Of a DNA stretch of 64,000 bases, positions 26,289-35,120 are shown one piece after another. The DNA lies in NCBI GenBank assembly GCA_002337045.1, contig DDFF01000016.1, forward strand, positions 1 to 64,000. Direction: 5' to 3'. The stretch's first letter is position 1; every line of letters starts with the position of its first letter. Position numbers and translations under genes: made by a program. Below the pieces are notes generated by a model that saw only the letters and a list, made by a program, of their open reading frames with translations, was not told where the DNA came from and did not search any database. The DNA is from Bacteroidetes bacterium UBA1935 (lineage in GTDB: Bacteria > Bacteroidota > Bacteroidia > Chitinophagales > Chitinophagaceae).

Positions 26289-26296
26289 TATTTTTG
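26289..26296 (+). promoter_or_regulatory. -7 promoter element giving a leaderless aminotransferase mRNA
   Basis: TATTTTTG ends 4 nt before the ATG at 26301. The upstream in-frame start at 26265 precedes the promoter and is therefore rejected. Confidence 0.6.
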
Positions 26297-26300
26297 CGCC

Positions 26301-27491
26301 ATGCCGGTAATTTCACATCGCGGGGCACAGATGCCCCCTTCTCCCATCAGGAAGTTGGTGCCATTTGCAGAAGCTGCAAAAAAGCGTGGCACTAAAGTAT
26401 ACCACTTAAACATTGGACAACCAGATATAGAAACACCCAAAGCAATACTGGACGCTGTGCGCCACGTAGATATGAAGGTGTTGGAATACAGCCACAGCGC
26501 AGGCTTCGAAAGCTATCGCAAAAAACTGGTAGAGTATTATGGCCGCAACAATGTAAACATCAACCACAATCAGGTGATAGTTACAACAGGTGGTTCTGAA
26601 GCTATCCTGTTTGCTATTATGAGCTGTATGGATCCGGGCGATGAAATCATCATCCCTGAACCATTCTATGCCAACTACAATGGCTTTGCTACAAGTGCGG
26701 GTGTAAAAGTAGTGCCAATACCATCTACTATTGATGATGGCTTTGCGCTGCCGCCAATCGAAGCTTTTGAAAAGGCGGTGACTACGCGTACAAAAGCCAT
26801 CATGATATGCAACCCTAACAACCCTACAGGCTATTTGTATAGCCACGAAGAGTTGGAGGTGTTGAAAGCAATATGTCTGAAACATGACCTGTTCCTTTTC
26901 AGTGACGAAGCATACCGTGAATTTTGCTACGATGGCAAAAAACACATCTCTGCATTGTCTATAGAAGGTTTGGAAGAGCATGCTATCCTGATGGATACTA
27001 TCTCTAAACGCTACAGCGCATGTGGTGGCCGTATAGGTGCTTTTGTTACTAAGAATCAACAGGTGCTGGATGCTGCTATGAAATTTGCACAGGCTCGTCT
27101 GAGTCCACCATCATTCGCACAGATATTGGGCGAGGCAGCAGTTGATTTGCCTGCAGATTATTTTGACGAAGTGCATGCAGAATACAACAAGCGTCGCGAC
27201 TTGCTGGTAGCACGCCTGCAGGCAATGCAAGGTGTTAAATGCCCTATGCCGGGGGGGGCATTCTACGCAATAGCGCAACTGCCTGTTGACGATAGCGAAA
27301 AATTCTGTCAGTGGTTGCTGGAAGAATTCTCTCATAATGGTTCTACTGTTATGATGGCACCTGCAGCGGGCTTCTATGCTACACCGGGCAAAGGCCGCAA
27401 CGAAGTGCGCCTTGCTTATGTGTTGAACACAGACGACATAAACGGTGCTATGGATTGCTTGGAAGCTGCACTGAAAGCTTACAACAACTAA
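26301..27491 (+). CDS. Class I/II PLP-dependent aminotransferase (aspartate aminotransferase-like)
   Basis: 396 residues, fold-type I. Seen are the N-terminal YHLNIGQPDIETP, the phosphate site TTGGSEAILFA, the substrate/PLP asparagine in MICNPNNPTG, the Asp/Tyr of LFSDEAYREF, and the PLP lysine in DTISKRYSACGGR near residue 240. It resembles the aspartate/aromatic aminotransferases of Bacteroidota, and the exact amino donor cannot be assigned. A run of eight G residues at 27251 lies in frame in the conserved CPMPGGAFYA. Monocistronic, it ends at its own terminator. Confidence 0.9.
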   Translation: MPVISHRGAQMPPSPIRKLVPFAEAAKKRGTKVYHLNIGQPDIETPKAILDAVRHVDMKVLEYSHSAGFESYRKKLVEYYGRNNVNINHNQVIVTTGGSEAILFAIMSCMDPGDEIIIPEPFYANYNGFATSAGVKVVPIPSTIDDGFALPPIEAFEKAVTTRTKAIMICNPNNPTGYLYSHEELEVLKAICLKHDLFLFSDEAYREFCYDGKKHISALSIEGLEEHAILMDTISKRYSACGGRIGAFVTKNQQVLDAAMKFAQARLSPPSFAQILGEAAVDLPADYFDEVHAEYNKRRDLLVARLQAMQGVKCPMPGGAFYAIAQLPVDDSEKFCQWLLEEFSHNGSTVMMAPAAGFYATPGKGRNEVRLAYVLNTDDINGAMDCLEAALKAYNN

Positions 27492-27506
27492 TAGTACAAG
27501 ACATCA

Positions 27507-27535
27507 TAAAAAAGCCCCGACATGTCGGGGCTTTT
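27507..27535. terminator. Bidirectional terminator hairpin
   Basis: AAAAGCCCCGACA and TGTCGGGGCTTTT form a perfect stem between convergent genes ending at 27491 and 27551. Confidence 0.9.
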
Positions 27536-27550
27536 CTTTTATCAGCTAGT

Positions 27551-29188
27551 CTATATTTCTACATCGGTAAACTTAAAGCCTGTTCCATCAAACAGCCCTT
27601 TGTCGCTTAATTTCAATGATGGTATCACCAACAGCGCCATAAAGGATAGTGTCATGAAAGGTGCTTTCAGTTTTGTGCCCAGTTCTTTGGCTTTAGCATC
27701 CAGTGCAGCATATTGTGCTGCCACTTCGTATCCATCGCCATCAGTCATCAGTCCCGCAATAGGTAGTGGCATTACTTCTGTGTTGTTGCCATCGCATACT
27801 GCCACGCCGCCCTTGCAATCTATCAATGCATTTACAGCCTGGCATATAGATGCATCATCTACACCCACTACAATGATATTATGGCAATCGTGTGCAACGG
27901 TTGATGCAATAGCACCTCTTTGCAGCCCGAAGTTTTTAATGAATGCAGTAGCTACGTAGGAGTCAGGATAGTAACGATTAACAACTGCTATTTTTAGTAT
28001 ATCGTTTGCCGTATCTGTTACTATATTTCCATTCACCACCTTCTTGTCTGCAATCAATTCGTTGGTTACAAGCTGTCCTTCTATGGCTTCTATCACGCGG
28101 ATGCTATTGCCTGCTTTCTGTGCGTGTACTGCAAAGTCTGCAGGTGTTTTGTGTGTGGCTGCAAAGTTGTTGATGGGTTGCACTGCTACATGCGGTAGTA
28201 TAGAACGTCCTTTCTCTGCTACCAACCTGCCGCCGATATATGTTTGTAACACATCAAAGCTTTCTGTATTGTTGATGGTAATAAAATCCGCAGCATCACC
28301 CACACGCAGCTGCCCTACGGGTATATTGTAGTGAGCAACAGGGTTGGTGCATGCAGCACGCAATACATCAAACAAATCGTATCCTTTTTGCAAAGCACGT
28401 TTCACCAATCCGTTGATGTGGTGCAGCACAAGGTCGTCGGGGTGTTTATCATCGCTGCAAAACATTACATGCTCGGGGTGTGTTTTCAGCAGCGGGTGCA
28501 GGGCCTCGAAGTTTTTAGCAGCACTGCCTTCGCGTATGATGATGTGCATGCCTGCGGCTATCTTATCCAGTGCTTCTTCCAGTGTAAAACATTCATGGTC
28601 GGTAGTAATGCCTGCGCTTGCATAAGCCATTGCCTGCTCGCCACGTAGCCCCGGTGCATGCCCGTCAATTGGTTTGTTCACTGCTTTTGCGGCAGCAATC
28701 TTCGCCATTACCTCTTCGTCTTTGTATAGCACGCCCGGGTAGTTCATCATCTCAGTCAGGTACCATATATCCGGGTTATCCAGCAATGTCTTTACTGCTG
28801 CTGCATCTATATGTGCGCCTGCCGTTTCAAAGAAAGTTGCAGGCACGCAAGATGGCGCACCAAAGAATATTTTGAAAGGTGTTTGCTTGCTATTGTCTAT
28901 CATGTACTGCACACCCGCAGTGCCACATACATTGGCAATCTCGTGCGGATCGGATACAGTAGCAACAGTGCCATGTACTACTGCCATGCGTGCAAATGCA
29001 GTTGGTACCAGCATAGAGCTTTCTATATGCACGTGTGCATCAACAAAGCCGGGGAGTATGTATTGGTCTGCAACATCGTTGTACTCCTCAATAGATGTAA
29101 TGATGCCGTCCTTTACAGTAATGCTTGCAGGGTAGATGCGCTTGTTATGTATATCTACCAACCTGCCTGTTATGGTGAATGAATGCAT
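27551..29188 (-). CDS. ade: Adenine deaminase
   Basis: A 545-residue metal-dependent amidohydrolase that would convert adenine to hypoxanthine and ammonia for purine salvage. The metal motif DAHVHIESSM lies near residue 50, and the later signatures DGHAPGLRG, TTDHECFT and FCSDDKHPDDL are typical of Ade. The C-terminal domain contains ASTVAHDCHNIIVVG and QGRGAI-like spacing (RGAIASTV). The length matches the family. It is monocistronic, cytosolic, and 39 nt downstream of the truncated haemoglobin gene on the same strand. Confidence 0.93.
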   Translation of the reverse strand: MHSFTITGRLVDIHNKRIYPASITVKDGIITSIEEYNDVADQYILPGFVDAHVHIESSMLVPTAFARMAVVHGTVATVSDPHEIANVCGTAGVQYMIDNSKQTPFKIFFGAPSCVPATFFETAGAHIDAAAVKTLLDNPDIWYLTEMMNYPGVLYKDEEVMAKIAAAKAVNKPIDGHAPGLRGEQAMAYASAGITTDHECFTLEEALDKIAAGMHIIIREGSAAKNFEALHPLLKTHPEHVMFCSDDKHPDDLVLHHINGLVKRALQKGYDLFDVLRAACTNPVAHYNIPVGQLRVGDAADFITINNTESFDVLQTYIGGRLVAEKGRSILPHVAVQPINNFAATHKTPADFAVHAQKAGNSIRVIEAIEGQLVTNELIADKKVVNGNIVTDTANDILKIAVVNRYYPDSYVATAFIKNFGLQRGAIASTVAHDCHNIIVVGVDDASICQAVNALIDCKGGVAVCDGNNTEVMPLPIAGLMTDGDGYEVAAQYAALDAKAKELGTKLKAPFMTLSFMALLVIPSLKLSDKGLFDGTGFKFTDVEI

Positions 29189-29227
29189 GCCTAAAAGTAC
29201 TAAGTACGCAGCATTCTGTCATATTAT

Positions 29228-29620
29228 TTACATGATAGATTTACCTTCTCTTGCCCATTGCACTTTCATGTCTATCAGTTGCACCATGGCTTTGGCACGT
29301 TCTTTAGCCCTGTCTGCTACCTCGCCTGCAAAAAGCCTGTCTGTTGTTGCAGTCCATAACTCAAACCAGCGTGTATAGTGTTCAGCTTTCAGCGGCGTCT
29401 TTTTATCCAGCTCCGCGTGCTTGCGTACCGGGTTGCCGGTATAGCCTGCTTCGCCAAACAATACAGTGTTCCAAAAAGTGTACATGATAGGCAGGTGGTG
29501 GCTCCAGTCTTCGCCTATTATCTCGTTAAATATATAGCCTATTGTTTCGTCTTTTTTTACATCGTCGTAAAAGCTGTTTACCAATAGTTTTATGTCGTCT
29601 ATGTTCGCAATATCATTCAT
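29228..29620 (-). CDS. Group III truncated haemoglobin
   Basis: 130 residues forming a short 2-on-2 globin. The family pattern is seen: LLVNSFYDDVKKDETIGYIF at the B/C helices, then HLPIMYTFWNTVLFGEAGYTGNP, and the proximal-histidine region RKHAEL...HYTRWFELW. It may bind oxygen or NO, and the physiological role is unknown. The start at MNDIANID was preferred because an upstream extension of six residues adds nothing, and a TACCTTTG -7 box precedes it by 15 nt. Confidence 0.9.
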   Translation of the reverse strand: MNDIANIDDIKLLVNSFYDDVKKDETIGYIFNEIIGEDWSHHLPIMYTFWNTVLFGEAGYTGNPVRKHAELDKKTPLKAEHYTRWFELWTATTDRLFAGEVADRAKERAKAMVQLIDMKVQWAREGKSIM

Positions 29621-29635
29621 CCGAAAAGCTTTGTG

Positions 29636-29643
29636 CAAAGGTA
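29636..29643 (-). promoter_or_regulatory. -7 promoter element of the truncated haemoglobin gene
   Basis: On the minus strand it reads TACCTTTG, 15 nt before the ATG. It is 67 nt from the divergent sensor kinase start. Confidence 0.55.
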
Positions 29644-29710
29644 GGCCTCGTACATTTGCCTGCTATGACAAACGTCATATTTATTGTGTATCATTGTATT
29701 TATTCTGGCA

Positions 29711-32700
29711 ATGCGGATACTGGTACTTTTCATATTCCTCTTTGTTTCGCAGGTGTTGCATTGCAATGCACAGGAAGTTCCATTTAGAAAATTTGGTTTA
29801 GATAACGGCTTGCCTTCCAATCGTGTATATAGTTTTACACAAGATAGGGATGGTTATATATGGGTCGCTACAGAGGGTGGTGTGGTAAAGTACAATGGTT
29901 ATTCTTTCAAAGTGTTTACCACCAGAGATGGCTTGCCCAGCAGCGACGTATGGAAGGTCCAGGAAGACCAGTATGGCAGAAAATGGCTGCACTGTTATGC
30001 CAACGAACTGGGCTATATCAAAGACGATGTGTATCATAAAATCAACTACAAGTTTACCAAGCTCTTCAAGCCTGGTAATATGGTTGAGGTAGATGATAAA
30101 ATGGCCATGTCTTATTATAAAGACGAACGCTTCAGGCTGATTCTGATTGATAAGTATGATAATGTAACAGAGGTAAAGTCGCTGGATAAGTATTCGCTAA
30201 AACTCCTGATGCCTGATAAATACATATATCTGGATATGGATGGTGATAACAGGATGGTGAGGATGCAATACAGGAACGGCAGTTTTGTGTTTATAGACAG
30301 CCTGTGTAAAAATCACTTTAATGGTTTACATACAAGAGCAGAAGGGGTGATGAACGATATGCTGATATCGTACAGAAACAATACCACATTATTTTCCCTG
30401 TACAATCTGAAAAACTGTGAAAACATAGATCATTCGCTCGAAGAATACGGGGGTAATAAAAATGAAGAGATAAGTGTAATGCATGTGTTCCCTGACTCCA
30501 TGTACATCTTCTCCAACAAGGCAATTTATGATTTTAACAAGAATGCTCAGTTTGTAAGGCGTACTGTACATTTTGAACAATTCGGAGATACACCTCTTGT
30601 AGTAAGCAGGTATAAAGATGCTGCAGGCAATATGTGGTATGGTACGCTGGATGGAGGTGGTACTATGATACCATACAAACAAATGCTGTTGAATAAAAAC
30701 AAAACAGTAGAGGGCGGCGAAAATCTATTGTTCCGCAATAATATAAAAGGCAATGTCCTCTTTTGGTATCAGCGAAAATCGGGCAAGCCTGTGTTTATGC
30801 AAAATGGGTTAGAATACAATCTTACTTTCCCTTCTCCATCTCAGTTTGTTTTTGCCAATGCCATTGACGACAAGAATTGGCTATTGTTGTATTCACATGG
30901 CCTATACCGATACAATGCTGCAACAAAGACAATAACAGATATGCTGCGCAACAAGACCATTGTGTTCGATTCGTTGTATGGTGCGCAATATTTGAAAATA
31001 GCAAAACACTTAGCAGGCAGTACCACAAGATTTGTCATTGCAGATAGCTTGAAGAGTCAGGTGTTTTCCGGCTCCAGAAGTGTAGTGTCTCTTGATAGTA
31101 ACAGGTTCCTGATGATGAGCAGCGACCGTGTGCACGAGTTGCTTTTTAAGGGCGATACTGTAGTGTTGTCAGACATACACCAGGGTAGATTCTTGTCTTA
31201 CTACAAGATTGATAAACTAGGGCTTTCAATACACTACAATAGCAAGAATTTTGTATTGGCAGATTATAAAAGTGGTAAGTACTATAAGTATGACGAGTCT
31301 TTCCTGAACCGAATTGGTATTAAGGATATCATCAACATTGCATCAGACAAGTACAATAATCTGTATTTACACACACGCAACAAGATATACTGTTTCAATA
31401 TCGCAACATTCGCTACCGAGGAAATTGATATGCCATTCCAATTGGCAGAGGCTCAGTTTAGTATCTACAACGACTATTTGTTTGTAATAGGCCCTGCAGG
31501 TATAGCATTCAGAAAGATAAACGGCCCGTCTTCATTCGGAGAGTTGAAAGCAATACCACAACTCACCAATGCATTCTATAATCAGGTATACGACTTTAAT
31601 ATTGATGACAAAGGCTTGGTATACATCAATACTGATAAAGGTATGTATACCGATACCGTAGAGCGGTTGCTGAATTCTGATGCAGCTATAAAAGTGCGCG
31701 AAGGTAGCTTTATGAAGCTCTTGCTGATGGAGCCTTTTGTGCGTAATGTAAGGAGCAATGACACACTGATACTGAATGGAGATGTAACATCCGTACAATT
31801 CGATTTTATCAATCTCTATGGCAAAGGGCAGTTGCAATACGTATACACTATCGACAATAAAAAGACCAGCTCAAATACATCAGGAGAGCTGTTCTTCCCT
31901 GATATAGAACCTGAGAAGTACTATAAAGTAAAAGTAAGGGTAACGGACTTTATATGGGAGAGTAAAGAGTATAGCTTCTATATATACAAAGAGCCTTACT
32001 GGTGGCAGGCACAAAGAAATGTGCGTGTATTCTGGATAGCAGGTATACTAGCCTTCATATTGTTTGTATATGCAATCATCATCATCACCCGCCACTACAC
32101 GTATCAGGCAAGTGAGAAGAAGAGTCGATTGCTGGATTTGGAACTGAGGGCTGTGTACTCACAAATCAACCCGCATTTTATATTTAATACCCTCAGCTCA
32201 GCATTGTTCTTTATAGACAAGAAGAAATTTGATGAAGCCTATACACACGTTAGTAAGTTTTCTAAACTGCTGCGTTCCTACCTCAACTCATCACAGGAAA
32301 GGTTTATAACCCTGTCTGAAGAGATAAGTATGCTACGCAACTATATAGAACTGCAACAGACAAGATTTGAGGAACGCTTTGATTTTGATATAGTTGTGGA
32401 GAATAAGATACCTTCCGACAGTGTGAAGATACCATCGCTGCTGCTGCAACCGCTTATAGAGAATGCAATCAACCACGGGTTGTTTCATAAACAAGGCAAG
32501 GGTACGTTGATAATTAGTTTTGTACAAGGTGCATCAAGCGACGAACTAATTTGTATTATTGAGGATGATGGCGTGGGCAGGCAACGTGCTGCCGAAATCA
32601 AACAGCAGAACACTGTACAGTACAAGTCTTACGGTACAAAACTGACACGCAGGCTGATACACATCTTCAACGAGTATGAGGATATGAACATCAGCATGGA

Positions 32701-32776
32701 GTATATAGATAAACATGAACCCGACACCGGAACGATTGTGAAACTAACCATAAGAAACCTTAAGTATGAAGCGTAA
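29711..32776 (+). CDS. Two-component propeller sensor histidine kinase (LytS type)
   Basis: 1021 residues. A signal/anchor (ILVLFIFLFVSQVLHCNAQ) is followed by a large periplasmic region with propeller repeats (NGLPSNRVYSFTQDRDGYIWVAT and DGLPSSDVWKVQEDQYGRKW). Then come a Y_Y_Y-like domain (about residues 700-775), one membrane helix (VFWIAGILAFILFVYAIIII), and a LytS-type kinase core. The phospho-acceptor His is in YSQINPHFIFNTL, and the ATP site shows LLLQPLIENAINHG and IEDDGVGRQ. It overlaps the regulator gene by 11 nt, so the two form one system. The ligand is unknown, and no SusC/D or glycoside genes flank it. Confidence 0.9.
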   Translation: MRILVLFIFLFVSQVLHCNAQEVPFRKFGLDNGLPSNRVYSFTQDRDGYIWVATEGGVVKYNGYSFKVFTTRDGLPSSDVWKVQEDQYGRKWLHCYANELGYIKDDVYHKINYKFTKLFKPGNMVEVDDKMAMSYYKDERFRLILIDKYDNVTEVKSLDKYSLKLLMPDKYIYLDMDGDNRMVRMQYRNGSFVFIDSLCKNHFNGLHTRAEGVMNDMLISYRNNTTLFSLYNLKNCENIDHSLEEYGGNKNEEISVMHVFPDSMYIFSNKAIYDFNKNAQFVRRTVHFEQFGDTPLVVSRYKDAAGNMWYGTLDGGGTMIPYKQMLLNKNKTVEGGENLLFRNNIKGNVLFWYQRKSGKPVFMQNGLEYNLTFPSPSQFVFANAIDDKNWLLLYSHGLYRYNAATKTITDMLRNKTIVFDSLYGAQYLKIAKHLAGSTTRFVIADSLKSQVFSGSRSVVSLDSNRFLMMSSDRVHELLFKGDTVVLSDIHQGRFLSYYKIDKLGLSIHYNSKNFVLADYKSGKYYKYDESFLNRIGIKDIINIASDKYNNLYLHTRNKIYCFNIATFATEEIDMPFQLAEAQFSIYNDYLFVIGPAGIAFRKINGPSSFGELKAIPQLTNAFYNQVYDFNIDDKGLVYINTDKGMYTDTVERLLNSDAAIKVREGSFMKLLLMEPFVRNVRSNDTLILNGDVTSVQFDFINLYGKGQLQYVYTIDNKKTSSNTSGELFFPDIEPEKYYKVKVRVTDFIWESKEYSFYIYKEPYWWQAQRNVRVFWIAGILAFILFVYAIIIITRHYTYQASEKKSRLLDLELRAVYSQINPHFIFNTLSSALFFIDKKKFDEAYTHVSKFSKLLRSYLNSSQERFITLSEEISMLRNYIELQQTRFEERFDFDIVVENKIPSDSVKIPSLLLQPLIENAINHGLFHKQGKGTLIISFVQGASSDELICIIEDDGVGRQRAAEIKQQNTVQYKSYGTKLTRRLIHIFNEYEDMNISMEYIDKHEPDTGTIVKLTIRNLKYEA

Positions 32777-33521
32777 TTTCAGGTGTATAATTGTAGACGA
32801 TGAACCCAACGCTATCGATCTCCTGAAGTCGAGGCTGAAGCTGCTCTTCCCGGAAGCTGATGTTGTGAACAGCTTTGTGAAATGGGATGAGGCACTTCCC
32901 GCACTCCGCACCAATGATATAGACATTCTTTTCCTGGATGTATCTATGCCCGAAAAGTCAGGGATGGACTTTCTGAAGCTGCTGCCCGATTATCCTTTTC
33001 AGGTAGTGTTCATTACGGCGCATAGCGAGTTTGCATTGCAGGCTATCAAGCTATCGGCAGCTGGCTATGTACTGAAGCCCATAGACGACTACGAGCTAAC
33101 GTTTGCCATCACAAAAGCCCTGACTAACCTTGCCAACAAGAGCAATGGCAAAACAGACAACAATAATAACAACAAGCTGAAAATAGGCATTCCCAATGCC
33201 AAAGGGGTAGACTACCTGAACGCCGAAGACATCCTCTATTTTGAGAGTGTAAACAAGTATACCAAGGTGGTAACCAACGAGTACAGTATCATGAGCTCTT
33301 ACAACCTGGGCGAGTTTAAGAAGATACTGAATGCCGATACCTTCTTTCAGGCGCACCGGTCTTACATCGTAAACCTTTATAAAGTAAAGCGTTATGAAAC
33401 CTCTGGCTTGTTGGTGATGGACGATAACATGCAGATTCCCGTATCTAAAAGCATCCGCAACGAGTTTATAGACGAGTTTGGAAGGATAAGCCGTACAGCA
33501 GGCTTAAAATCAAAAGATTAG
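32766..33521 (+). CDS. LytTR-family response regulator
   Basis: 251 residues. The receiver domain has the acidic pocket IIVDDEPNA and the phosphorylated Asp in FLDVSMPEKSGMDF at about residue 58, with the Lys in YVLKPIDDYEL. An Asn/Lys-rich linker (KSNGKTDNNNNNK) leads to a C-terminal LytTR DNA-binding domain (DILYFESVNKYTKVV, FFQAHRSYIVNL). It is translationally overlapped with its cognate kinase gene. Confidence 0.95.
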   Translation: MKRNFRCIIVDDEPNAIDLLKSRLKLLFPEADVVNSFVKWDEALPALRTNDIDILFLDVSMPEKSGMDFLKLLPDYPFQVVFITAHSEFALQAIKLSAAGYVLKPIDDYELTFAITKALTNLANKSNGKTDNNNNNKLKIGIPNAKGVDYLNAEDILYFESVNKYTKVVTNEYSIMSSYNLGEFKKILNADTFFQAHRSYIVNLYKVKRYETSGLLVMDDNMQIPVSKSIRNEFIDEFGRISRTAGLKSKD

Positions 33522-33657
33522 CCAACATATTTAACTTCCTGTTATTGCTTCGTCAGATGAAAGTCACATTTCGTCCGATGAAACCCGCTATTCGTTTAAT
33601 AGTCAGAATTAGTTTGAAAAAACTTGATTTACTTCGGTATTAAGTTAATAGAACTTG

Positions 33658-33806
33658 TTTTGATACTATTGACCATATCAATTTTTGCGCTTACCAGCCC
33701 CTCTGTGCCCTTAATTGATAGACCATTACTTGCTCTATAAACATCTTTGCCAAACGGGATTCAGAAGATAATACGCCCCCCCCCAGTATTTCTGAATCTC
33801 GTTTTT
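33658..33806 (+). ncRNA. Candidate small RNA transcription unit (promoter to terminator)
   Basis: A TTTTG at 33658-33662 and AATTTTTG at 33680-33687 (7 of 8 to TAnnTTTG, spacer 17) precede about 110 nt that end in a strong intrinsic terminator at 33755-33806. No reading frame of note lies between, and nearby genes are either 137 nt upstream on the same strand or convergent. The alternative is a long 3' UTR of the response regulator gene. It is predicted from sequence layout only. Confidence 0.3.
33755..33806 (+). terminator. Terminator with 12-bp stem and poly-C loop
   Basis: CGGGATTCAGAA pairs with TTCTGAATCTCG (one GT wobble) and is followed by TTTTT. The large loop contains nine consecutive C residues. 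It terminates plus-strand transcription before the convergent LUD gene. Confidence 0.75.
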
Positions 33807-33811
33807 GCATT

Positions 33812-34471
33812 TTACGCATTTACAAGAAAGCAAAACACCTCTCCCGGGCCGTGAACGCCCACTACCAGTGTCTTTTCGATATCAGCTGTGCGGCTGGGGC
33901 CTGTATTCAGGTTTATCATAGACGGCAGGTCTTTACCATACTTCTTGGTTATCATGGCCAATCCGTCGGCTATATCGGGTACTACCTGGCTGGCATAGGC
34001 CACTATGATGTGTACCGGGTAGAAGACAGAAGCCGTACGCCCCATATTCTGCTTGCTGCTGAGGAATACAGAGCCTGTACGTGCCACCAGATACTCGCAA
34101 CCCGTAATGCAGGCATTGGCCTTATCATCCTGAATATCAACGGGATGCACGTTGGTTATCTTGTTGTTCTGGAAGAGCTGCATCAGGCGGGGCTCTGCAC
34201 AGTATAGTTGGTGCCAGCCGCGGCTGTCGTACAGGTCGGCGATGCCTTCCAGTACCTGCTGCTCGTTATCGCAGAAGACAAACTTGCCACCCAGCTTTAT
34301 AAAGGCTTCGGCAAAAGCCTCCTCGGGGCTGTCGCTACCGCCTGCAAACAATGGGGTGGTAGTGTCTTTATCGGCTTCGGGGAATGGCATAGGCACGGGC
34401 TCACTGCTGAGCGCCTTGCGGATTTTGCCCAATATGTTTTCTCTTGCCTTGGATGTCTTGAAGGTCTGCAT
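33812..34471 (-). CDS. LUD-domain protein (LutC/YkgG-like)
   Basis: 219 residues, cytosolic. The LUD fold is seen in KARENILGKIRKAL at the N-terminus, the central CITGCEYLVARTGSVFLSS with the glycine-rich strand, and the C-terminal NTGPSRTADIEKTLVVGVHGPGE. LutC proteins act with LutA and LutB in lactate oxidation. Here neither partner is adjacent, so function is inferred only from the fold. No promoter was firmly identified, and the upstream region is repeat-rich. Confidence 0.85.
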   Translation of the reverse strand: MQTFKTSKARENILGKIRKALSSEPVPMPFPEADKDTTTPLFAGGSDSPEEAFAEAFIKLGGKFVFCDNEQQVLEGIADLYDSRGWHQLYCAEPRLMQLFQNNKITNVHPVDIQDDKANACITGCEYLVARTGSVFLSSKQNMGRTASVFYPVHIIVAYASQVVPDIADGLAMITKKYGKDLPSMINLNTGPSRTADIEKTLVVGVHGPGEVFCFLVNA

Positions 34472-34489
34472 ACGTGGGGGTAAAGTTAA

Positions 34490-34970
34490 TAATTAACCCC
34501 TAAATCCCCTGAAGGGGACTTTTATATTATGCTTTGTATTATCTGTTGATAGTTATTGATAGTGTTTGTATAGTTTTTGGTTTCGTAACCATACCTACCG
34601 GCAGGCAGGCATTCGGATTGTTGATTATCAATACCGTTTGTTTGCGGAATGGTTACAAATTGTTTCAGTTTGTTGCCGTTTTTCATGGTTTGGTGTTTTG
34701 TTTCGGTTTCGGGAAGTTCCCCTCCTGTTTCTAGGAGGGGTGTCCGCATAGCCAAGTGCGGTTGGCGGACGGGGTGGTTATATACTCCACGCGAGCCAAC
34801 CTCCCCGATTGGCAACAATATGCTTTGCATATCTCTGCCAATATCCCCTCCTAAAAACAGGAGGGGAGCTTTTTCTCTGTTTTGTTTCAGTTTGCCTGCA
34901 TGCGGTAGGCAGGTTCCCGTTTTTTTTGAACCGCTAAGGCGCAAAGACGCTGAGAGCGATTTACCATAGC
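34490..34970. repeat. Intergenic cluster of dispersed Bacteroidota-type repeats
   Basis: This non-coding stretch holds several repeat-like pieces. At 34493-34522 is CCCCTAAATCCCC with GAAGGGGACTT, related to a copy at 46820. Around 34719-34742 is CCCCTCCTGTTTCTAGGAGG with GGGTGTCCGC. An inverted relative, CCCCTCCTAAAAACAGGAGG, is near 34848. TACCGGCAGGCAGG is near 34600, with its counterpart CTGCATGCGGTAGGCAGG near 34895. AACCGCTAAGGCGCAAAGA is near 34930. A 152-codon open frame covering it translates these repeats and is not a gene. Confidence 0.6.
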
Positions 34971-35031
34971 AAATATACAATAAATTATTAAGATAAGGAA
35001 AGGCGAGATGCTTAATATTATCTTAATAGAA

Positions 35032-35058
35032 AATCCAGTGTTTACACTGGTTTTTTAA
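35032..35058 (+). terminator. Terminator-like hairpin upstream of a hypothetical gene
   Basis: CCAGTG and CACTGG enclose TTTA and are followed by six T residues. It lies 65 nt before the next plus-strand gene, with no gene upstream on this strand that needs it, so it could end an unannotated transcript or act as an attenuator. Confidence 0.55.
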
Positions 35059-35120
35059 CGGCAGATAGTATATATATTGCAAGCCTATTATTCAACCACA
35101 ATAAAACTACAGCAAGAACC

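Noticed and set aside
13503..27258. Runs of eight G residues inside the TolC-like gene and the aminotransferase, considered as phase-variation tracts
   Set aside because: Both lie in frame in conserved Gly-Gly positions of housekeeping-type genes, with no intact/shifted alternative visible; G-runs of eight can arise from codon use.
34522..34980. 152-codon minus-strand open frame
   Set aside because: It is a translation of stacked dispersed repeats, with no domain and no promoter or start context.
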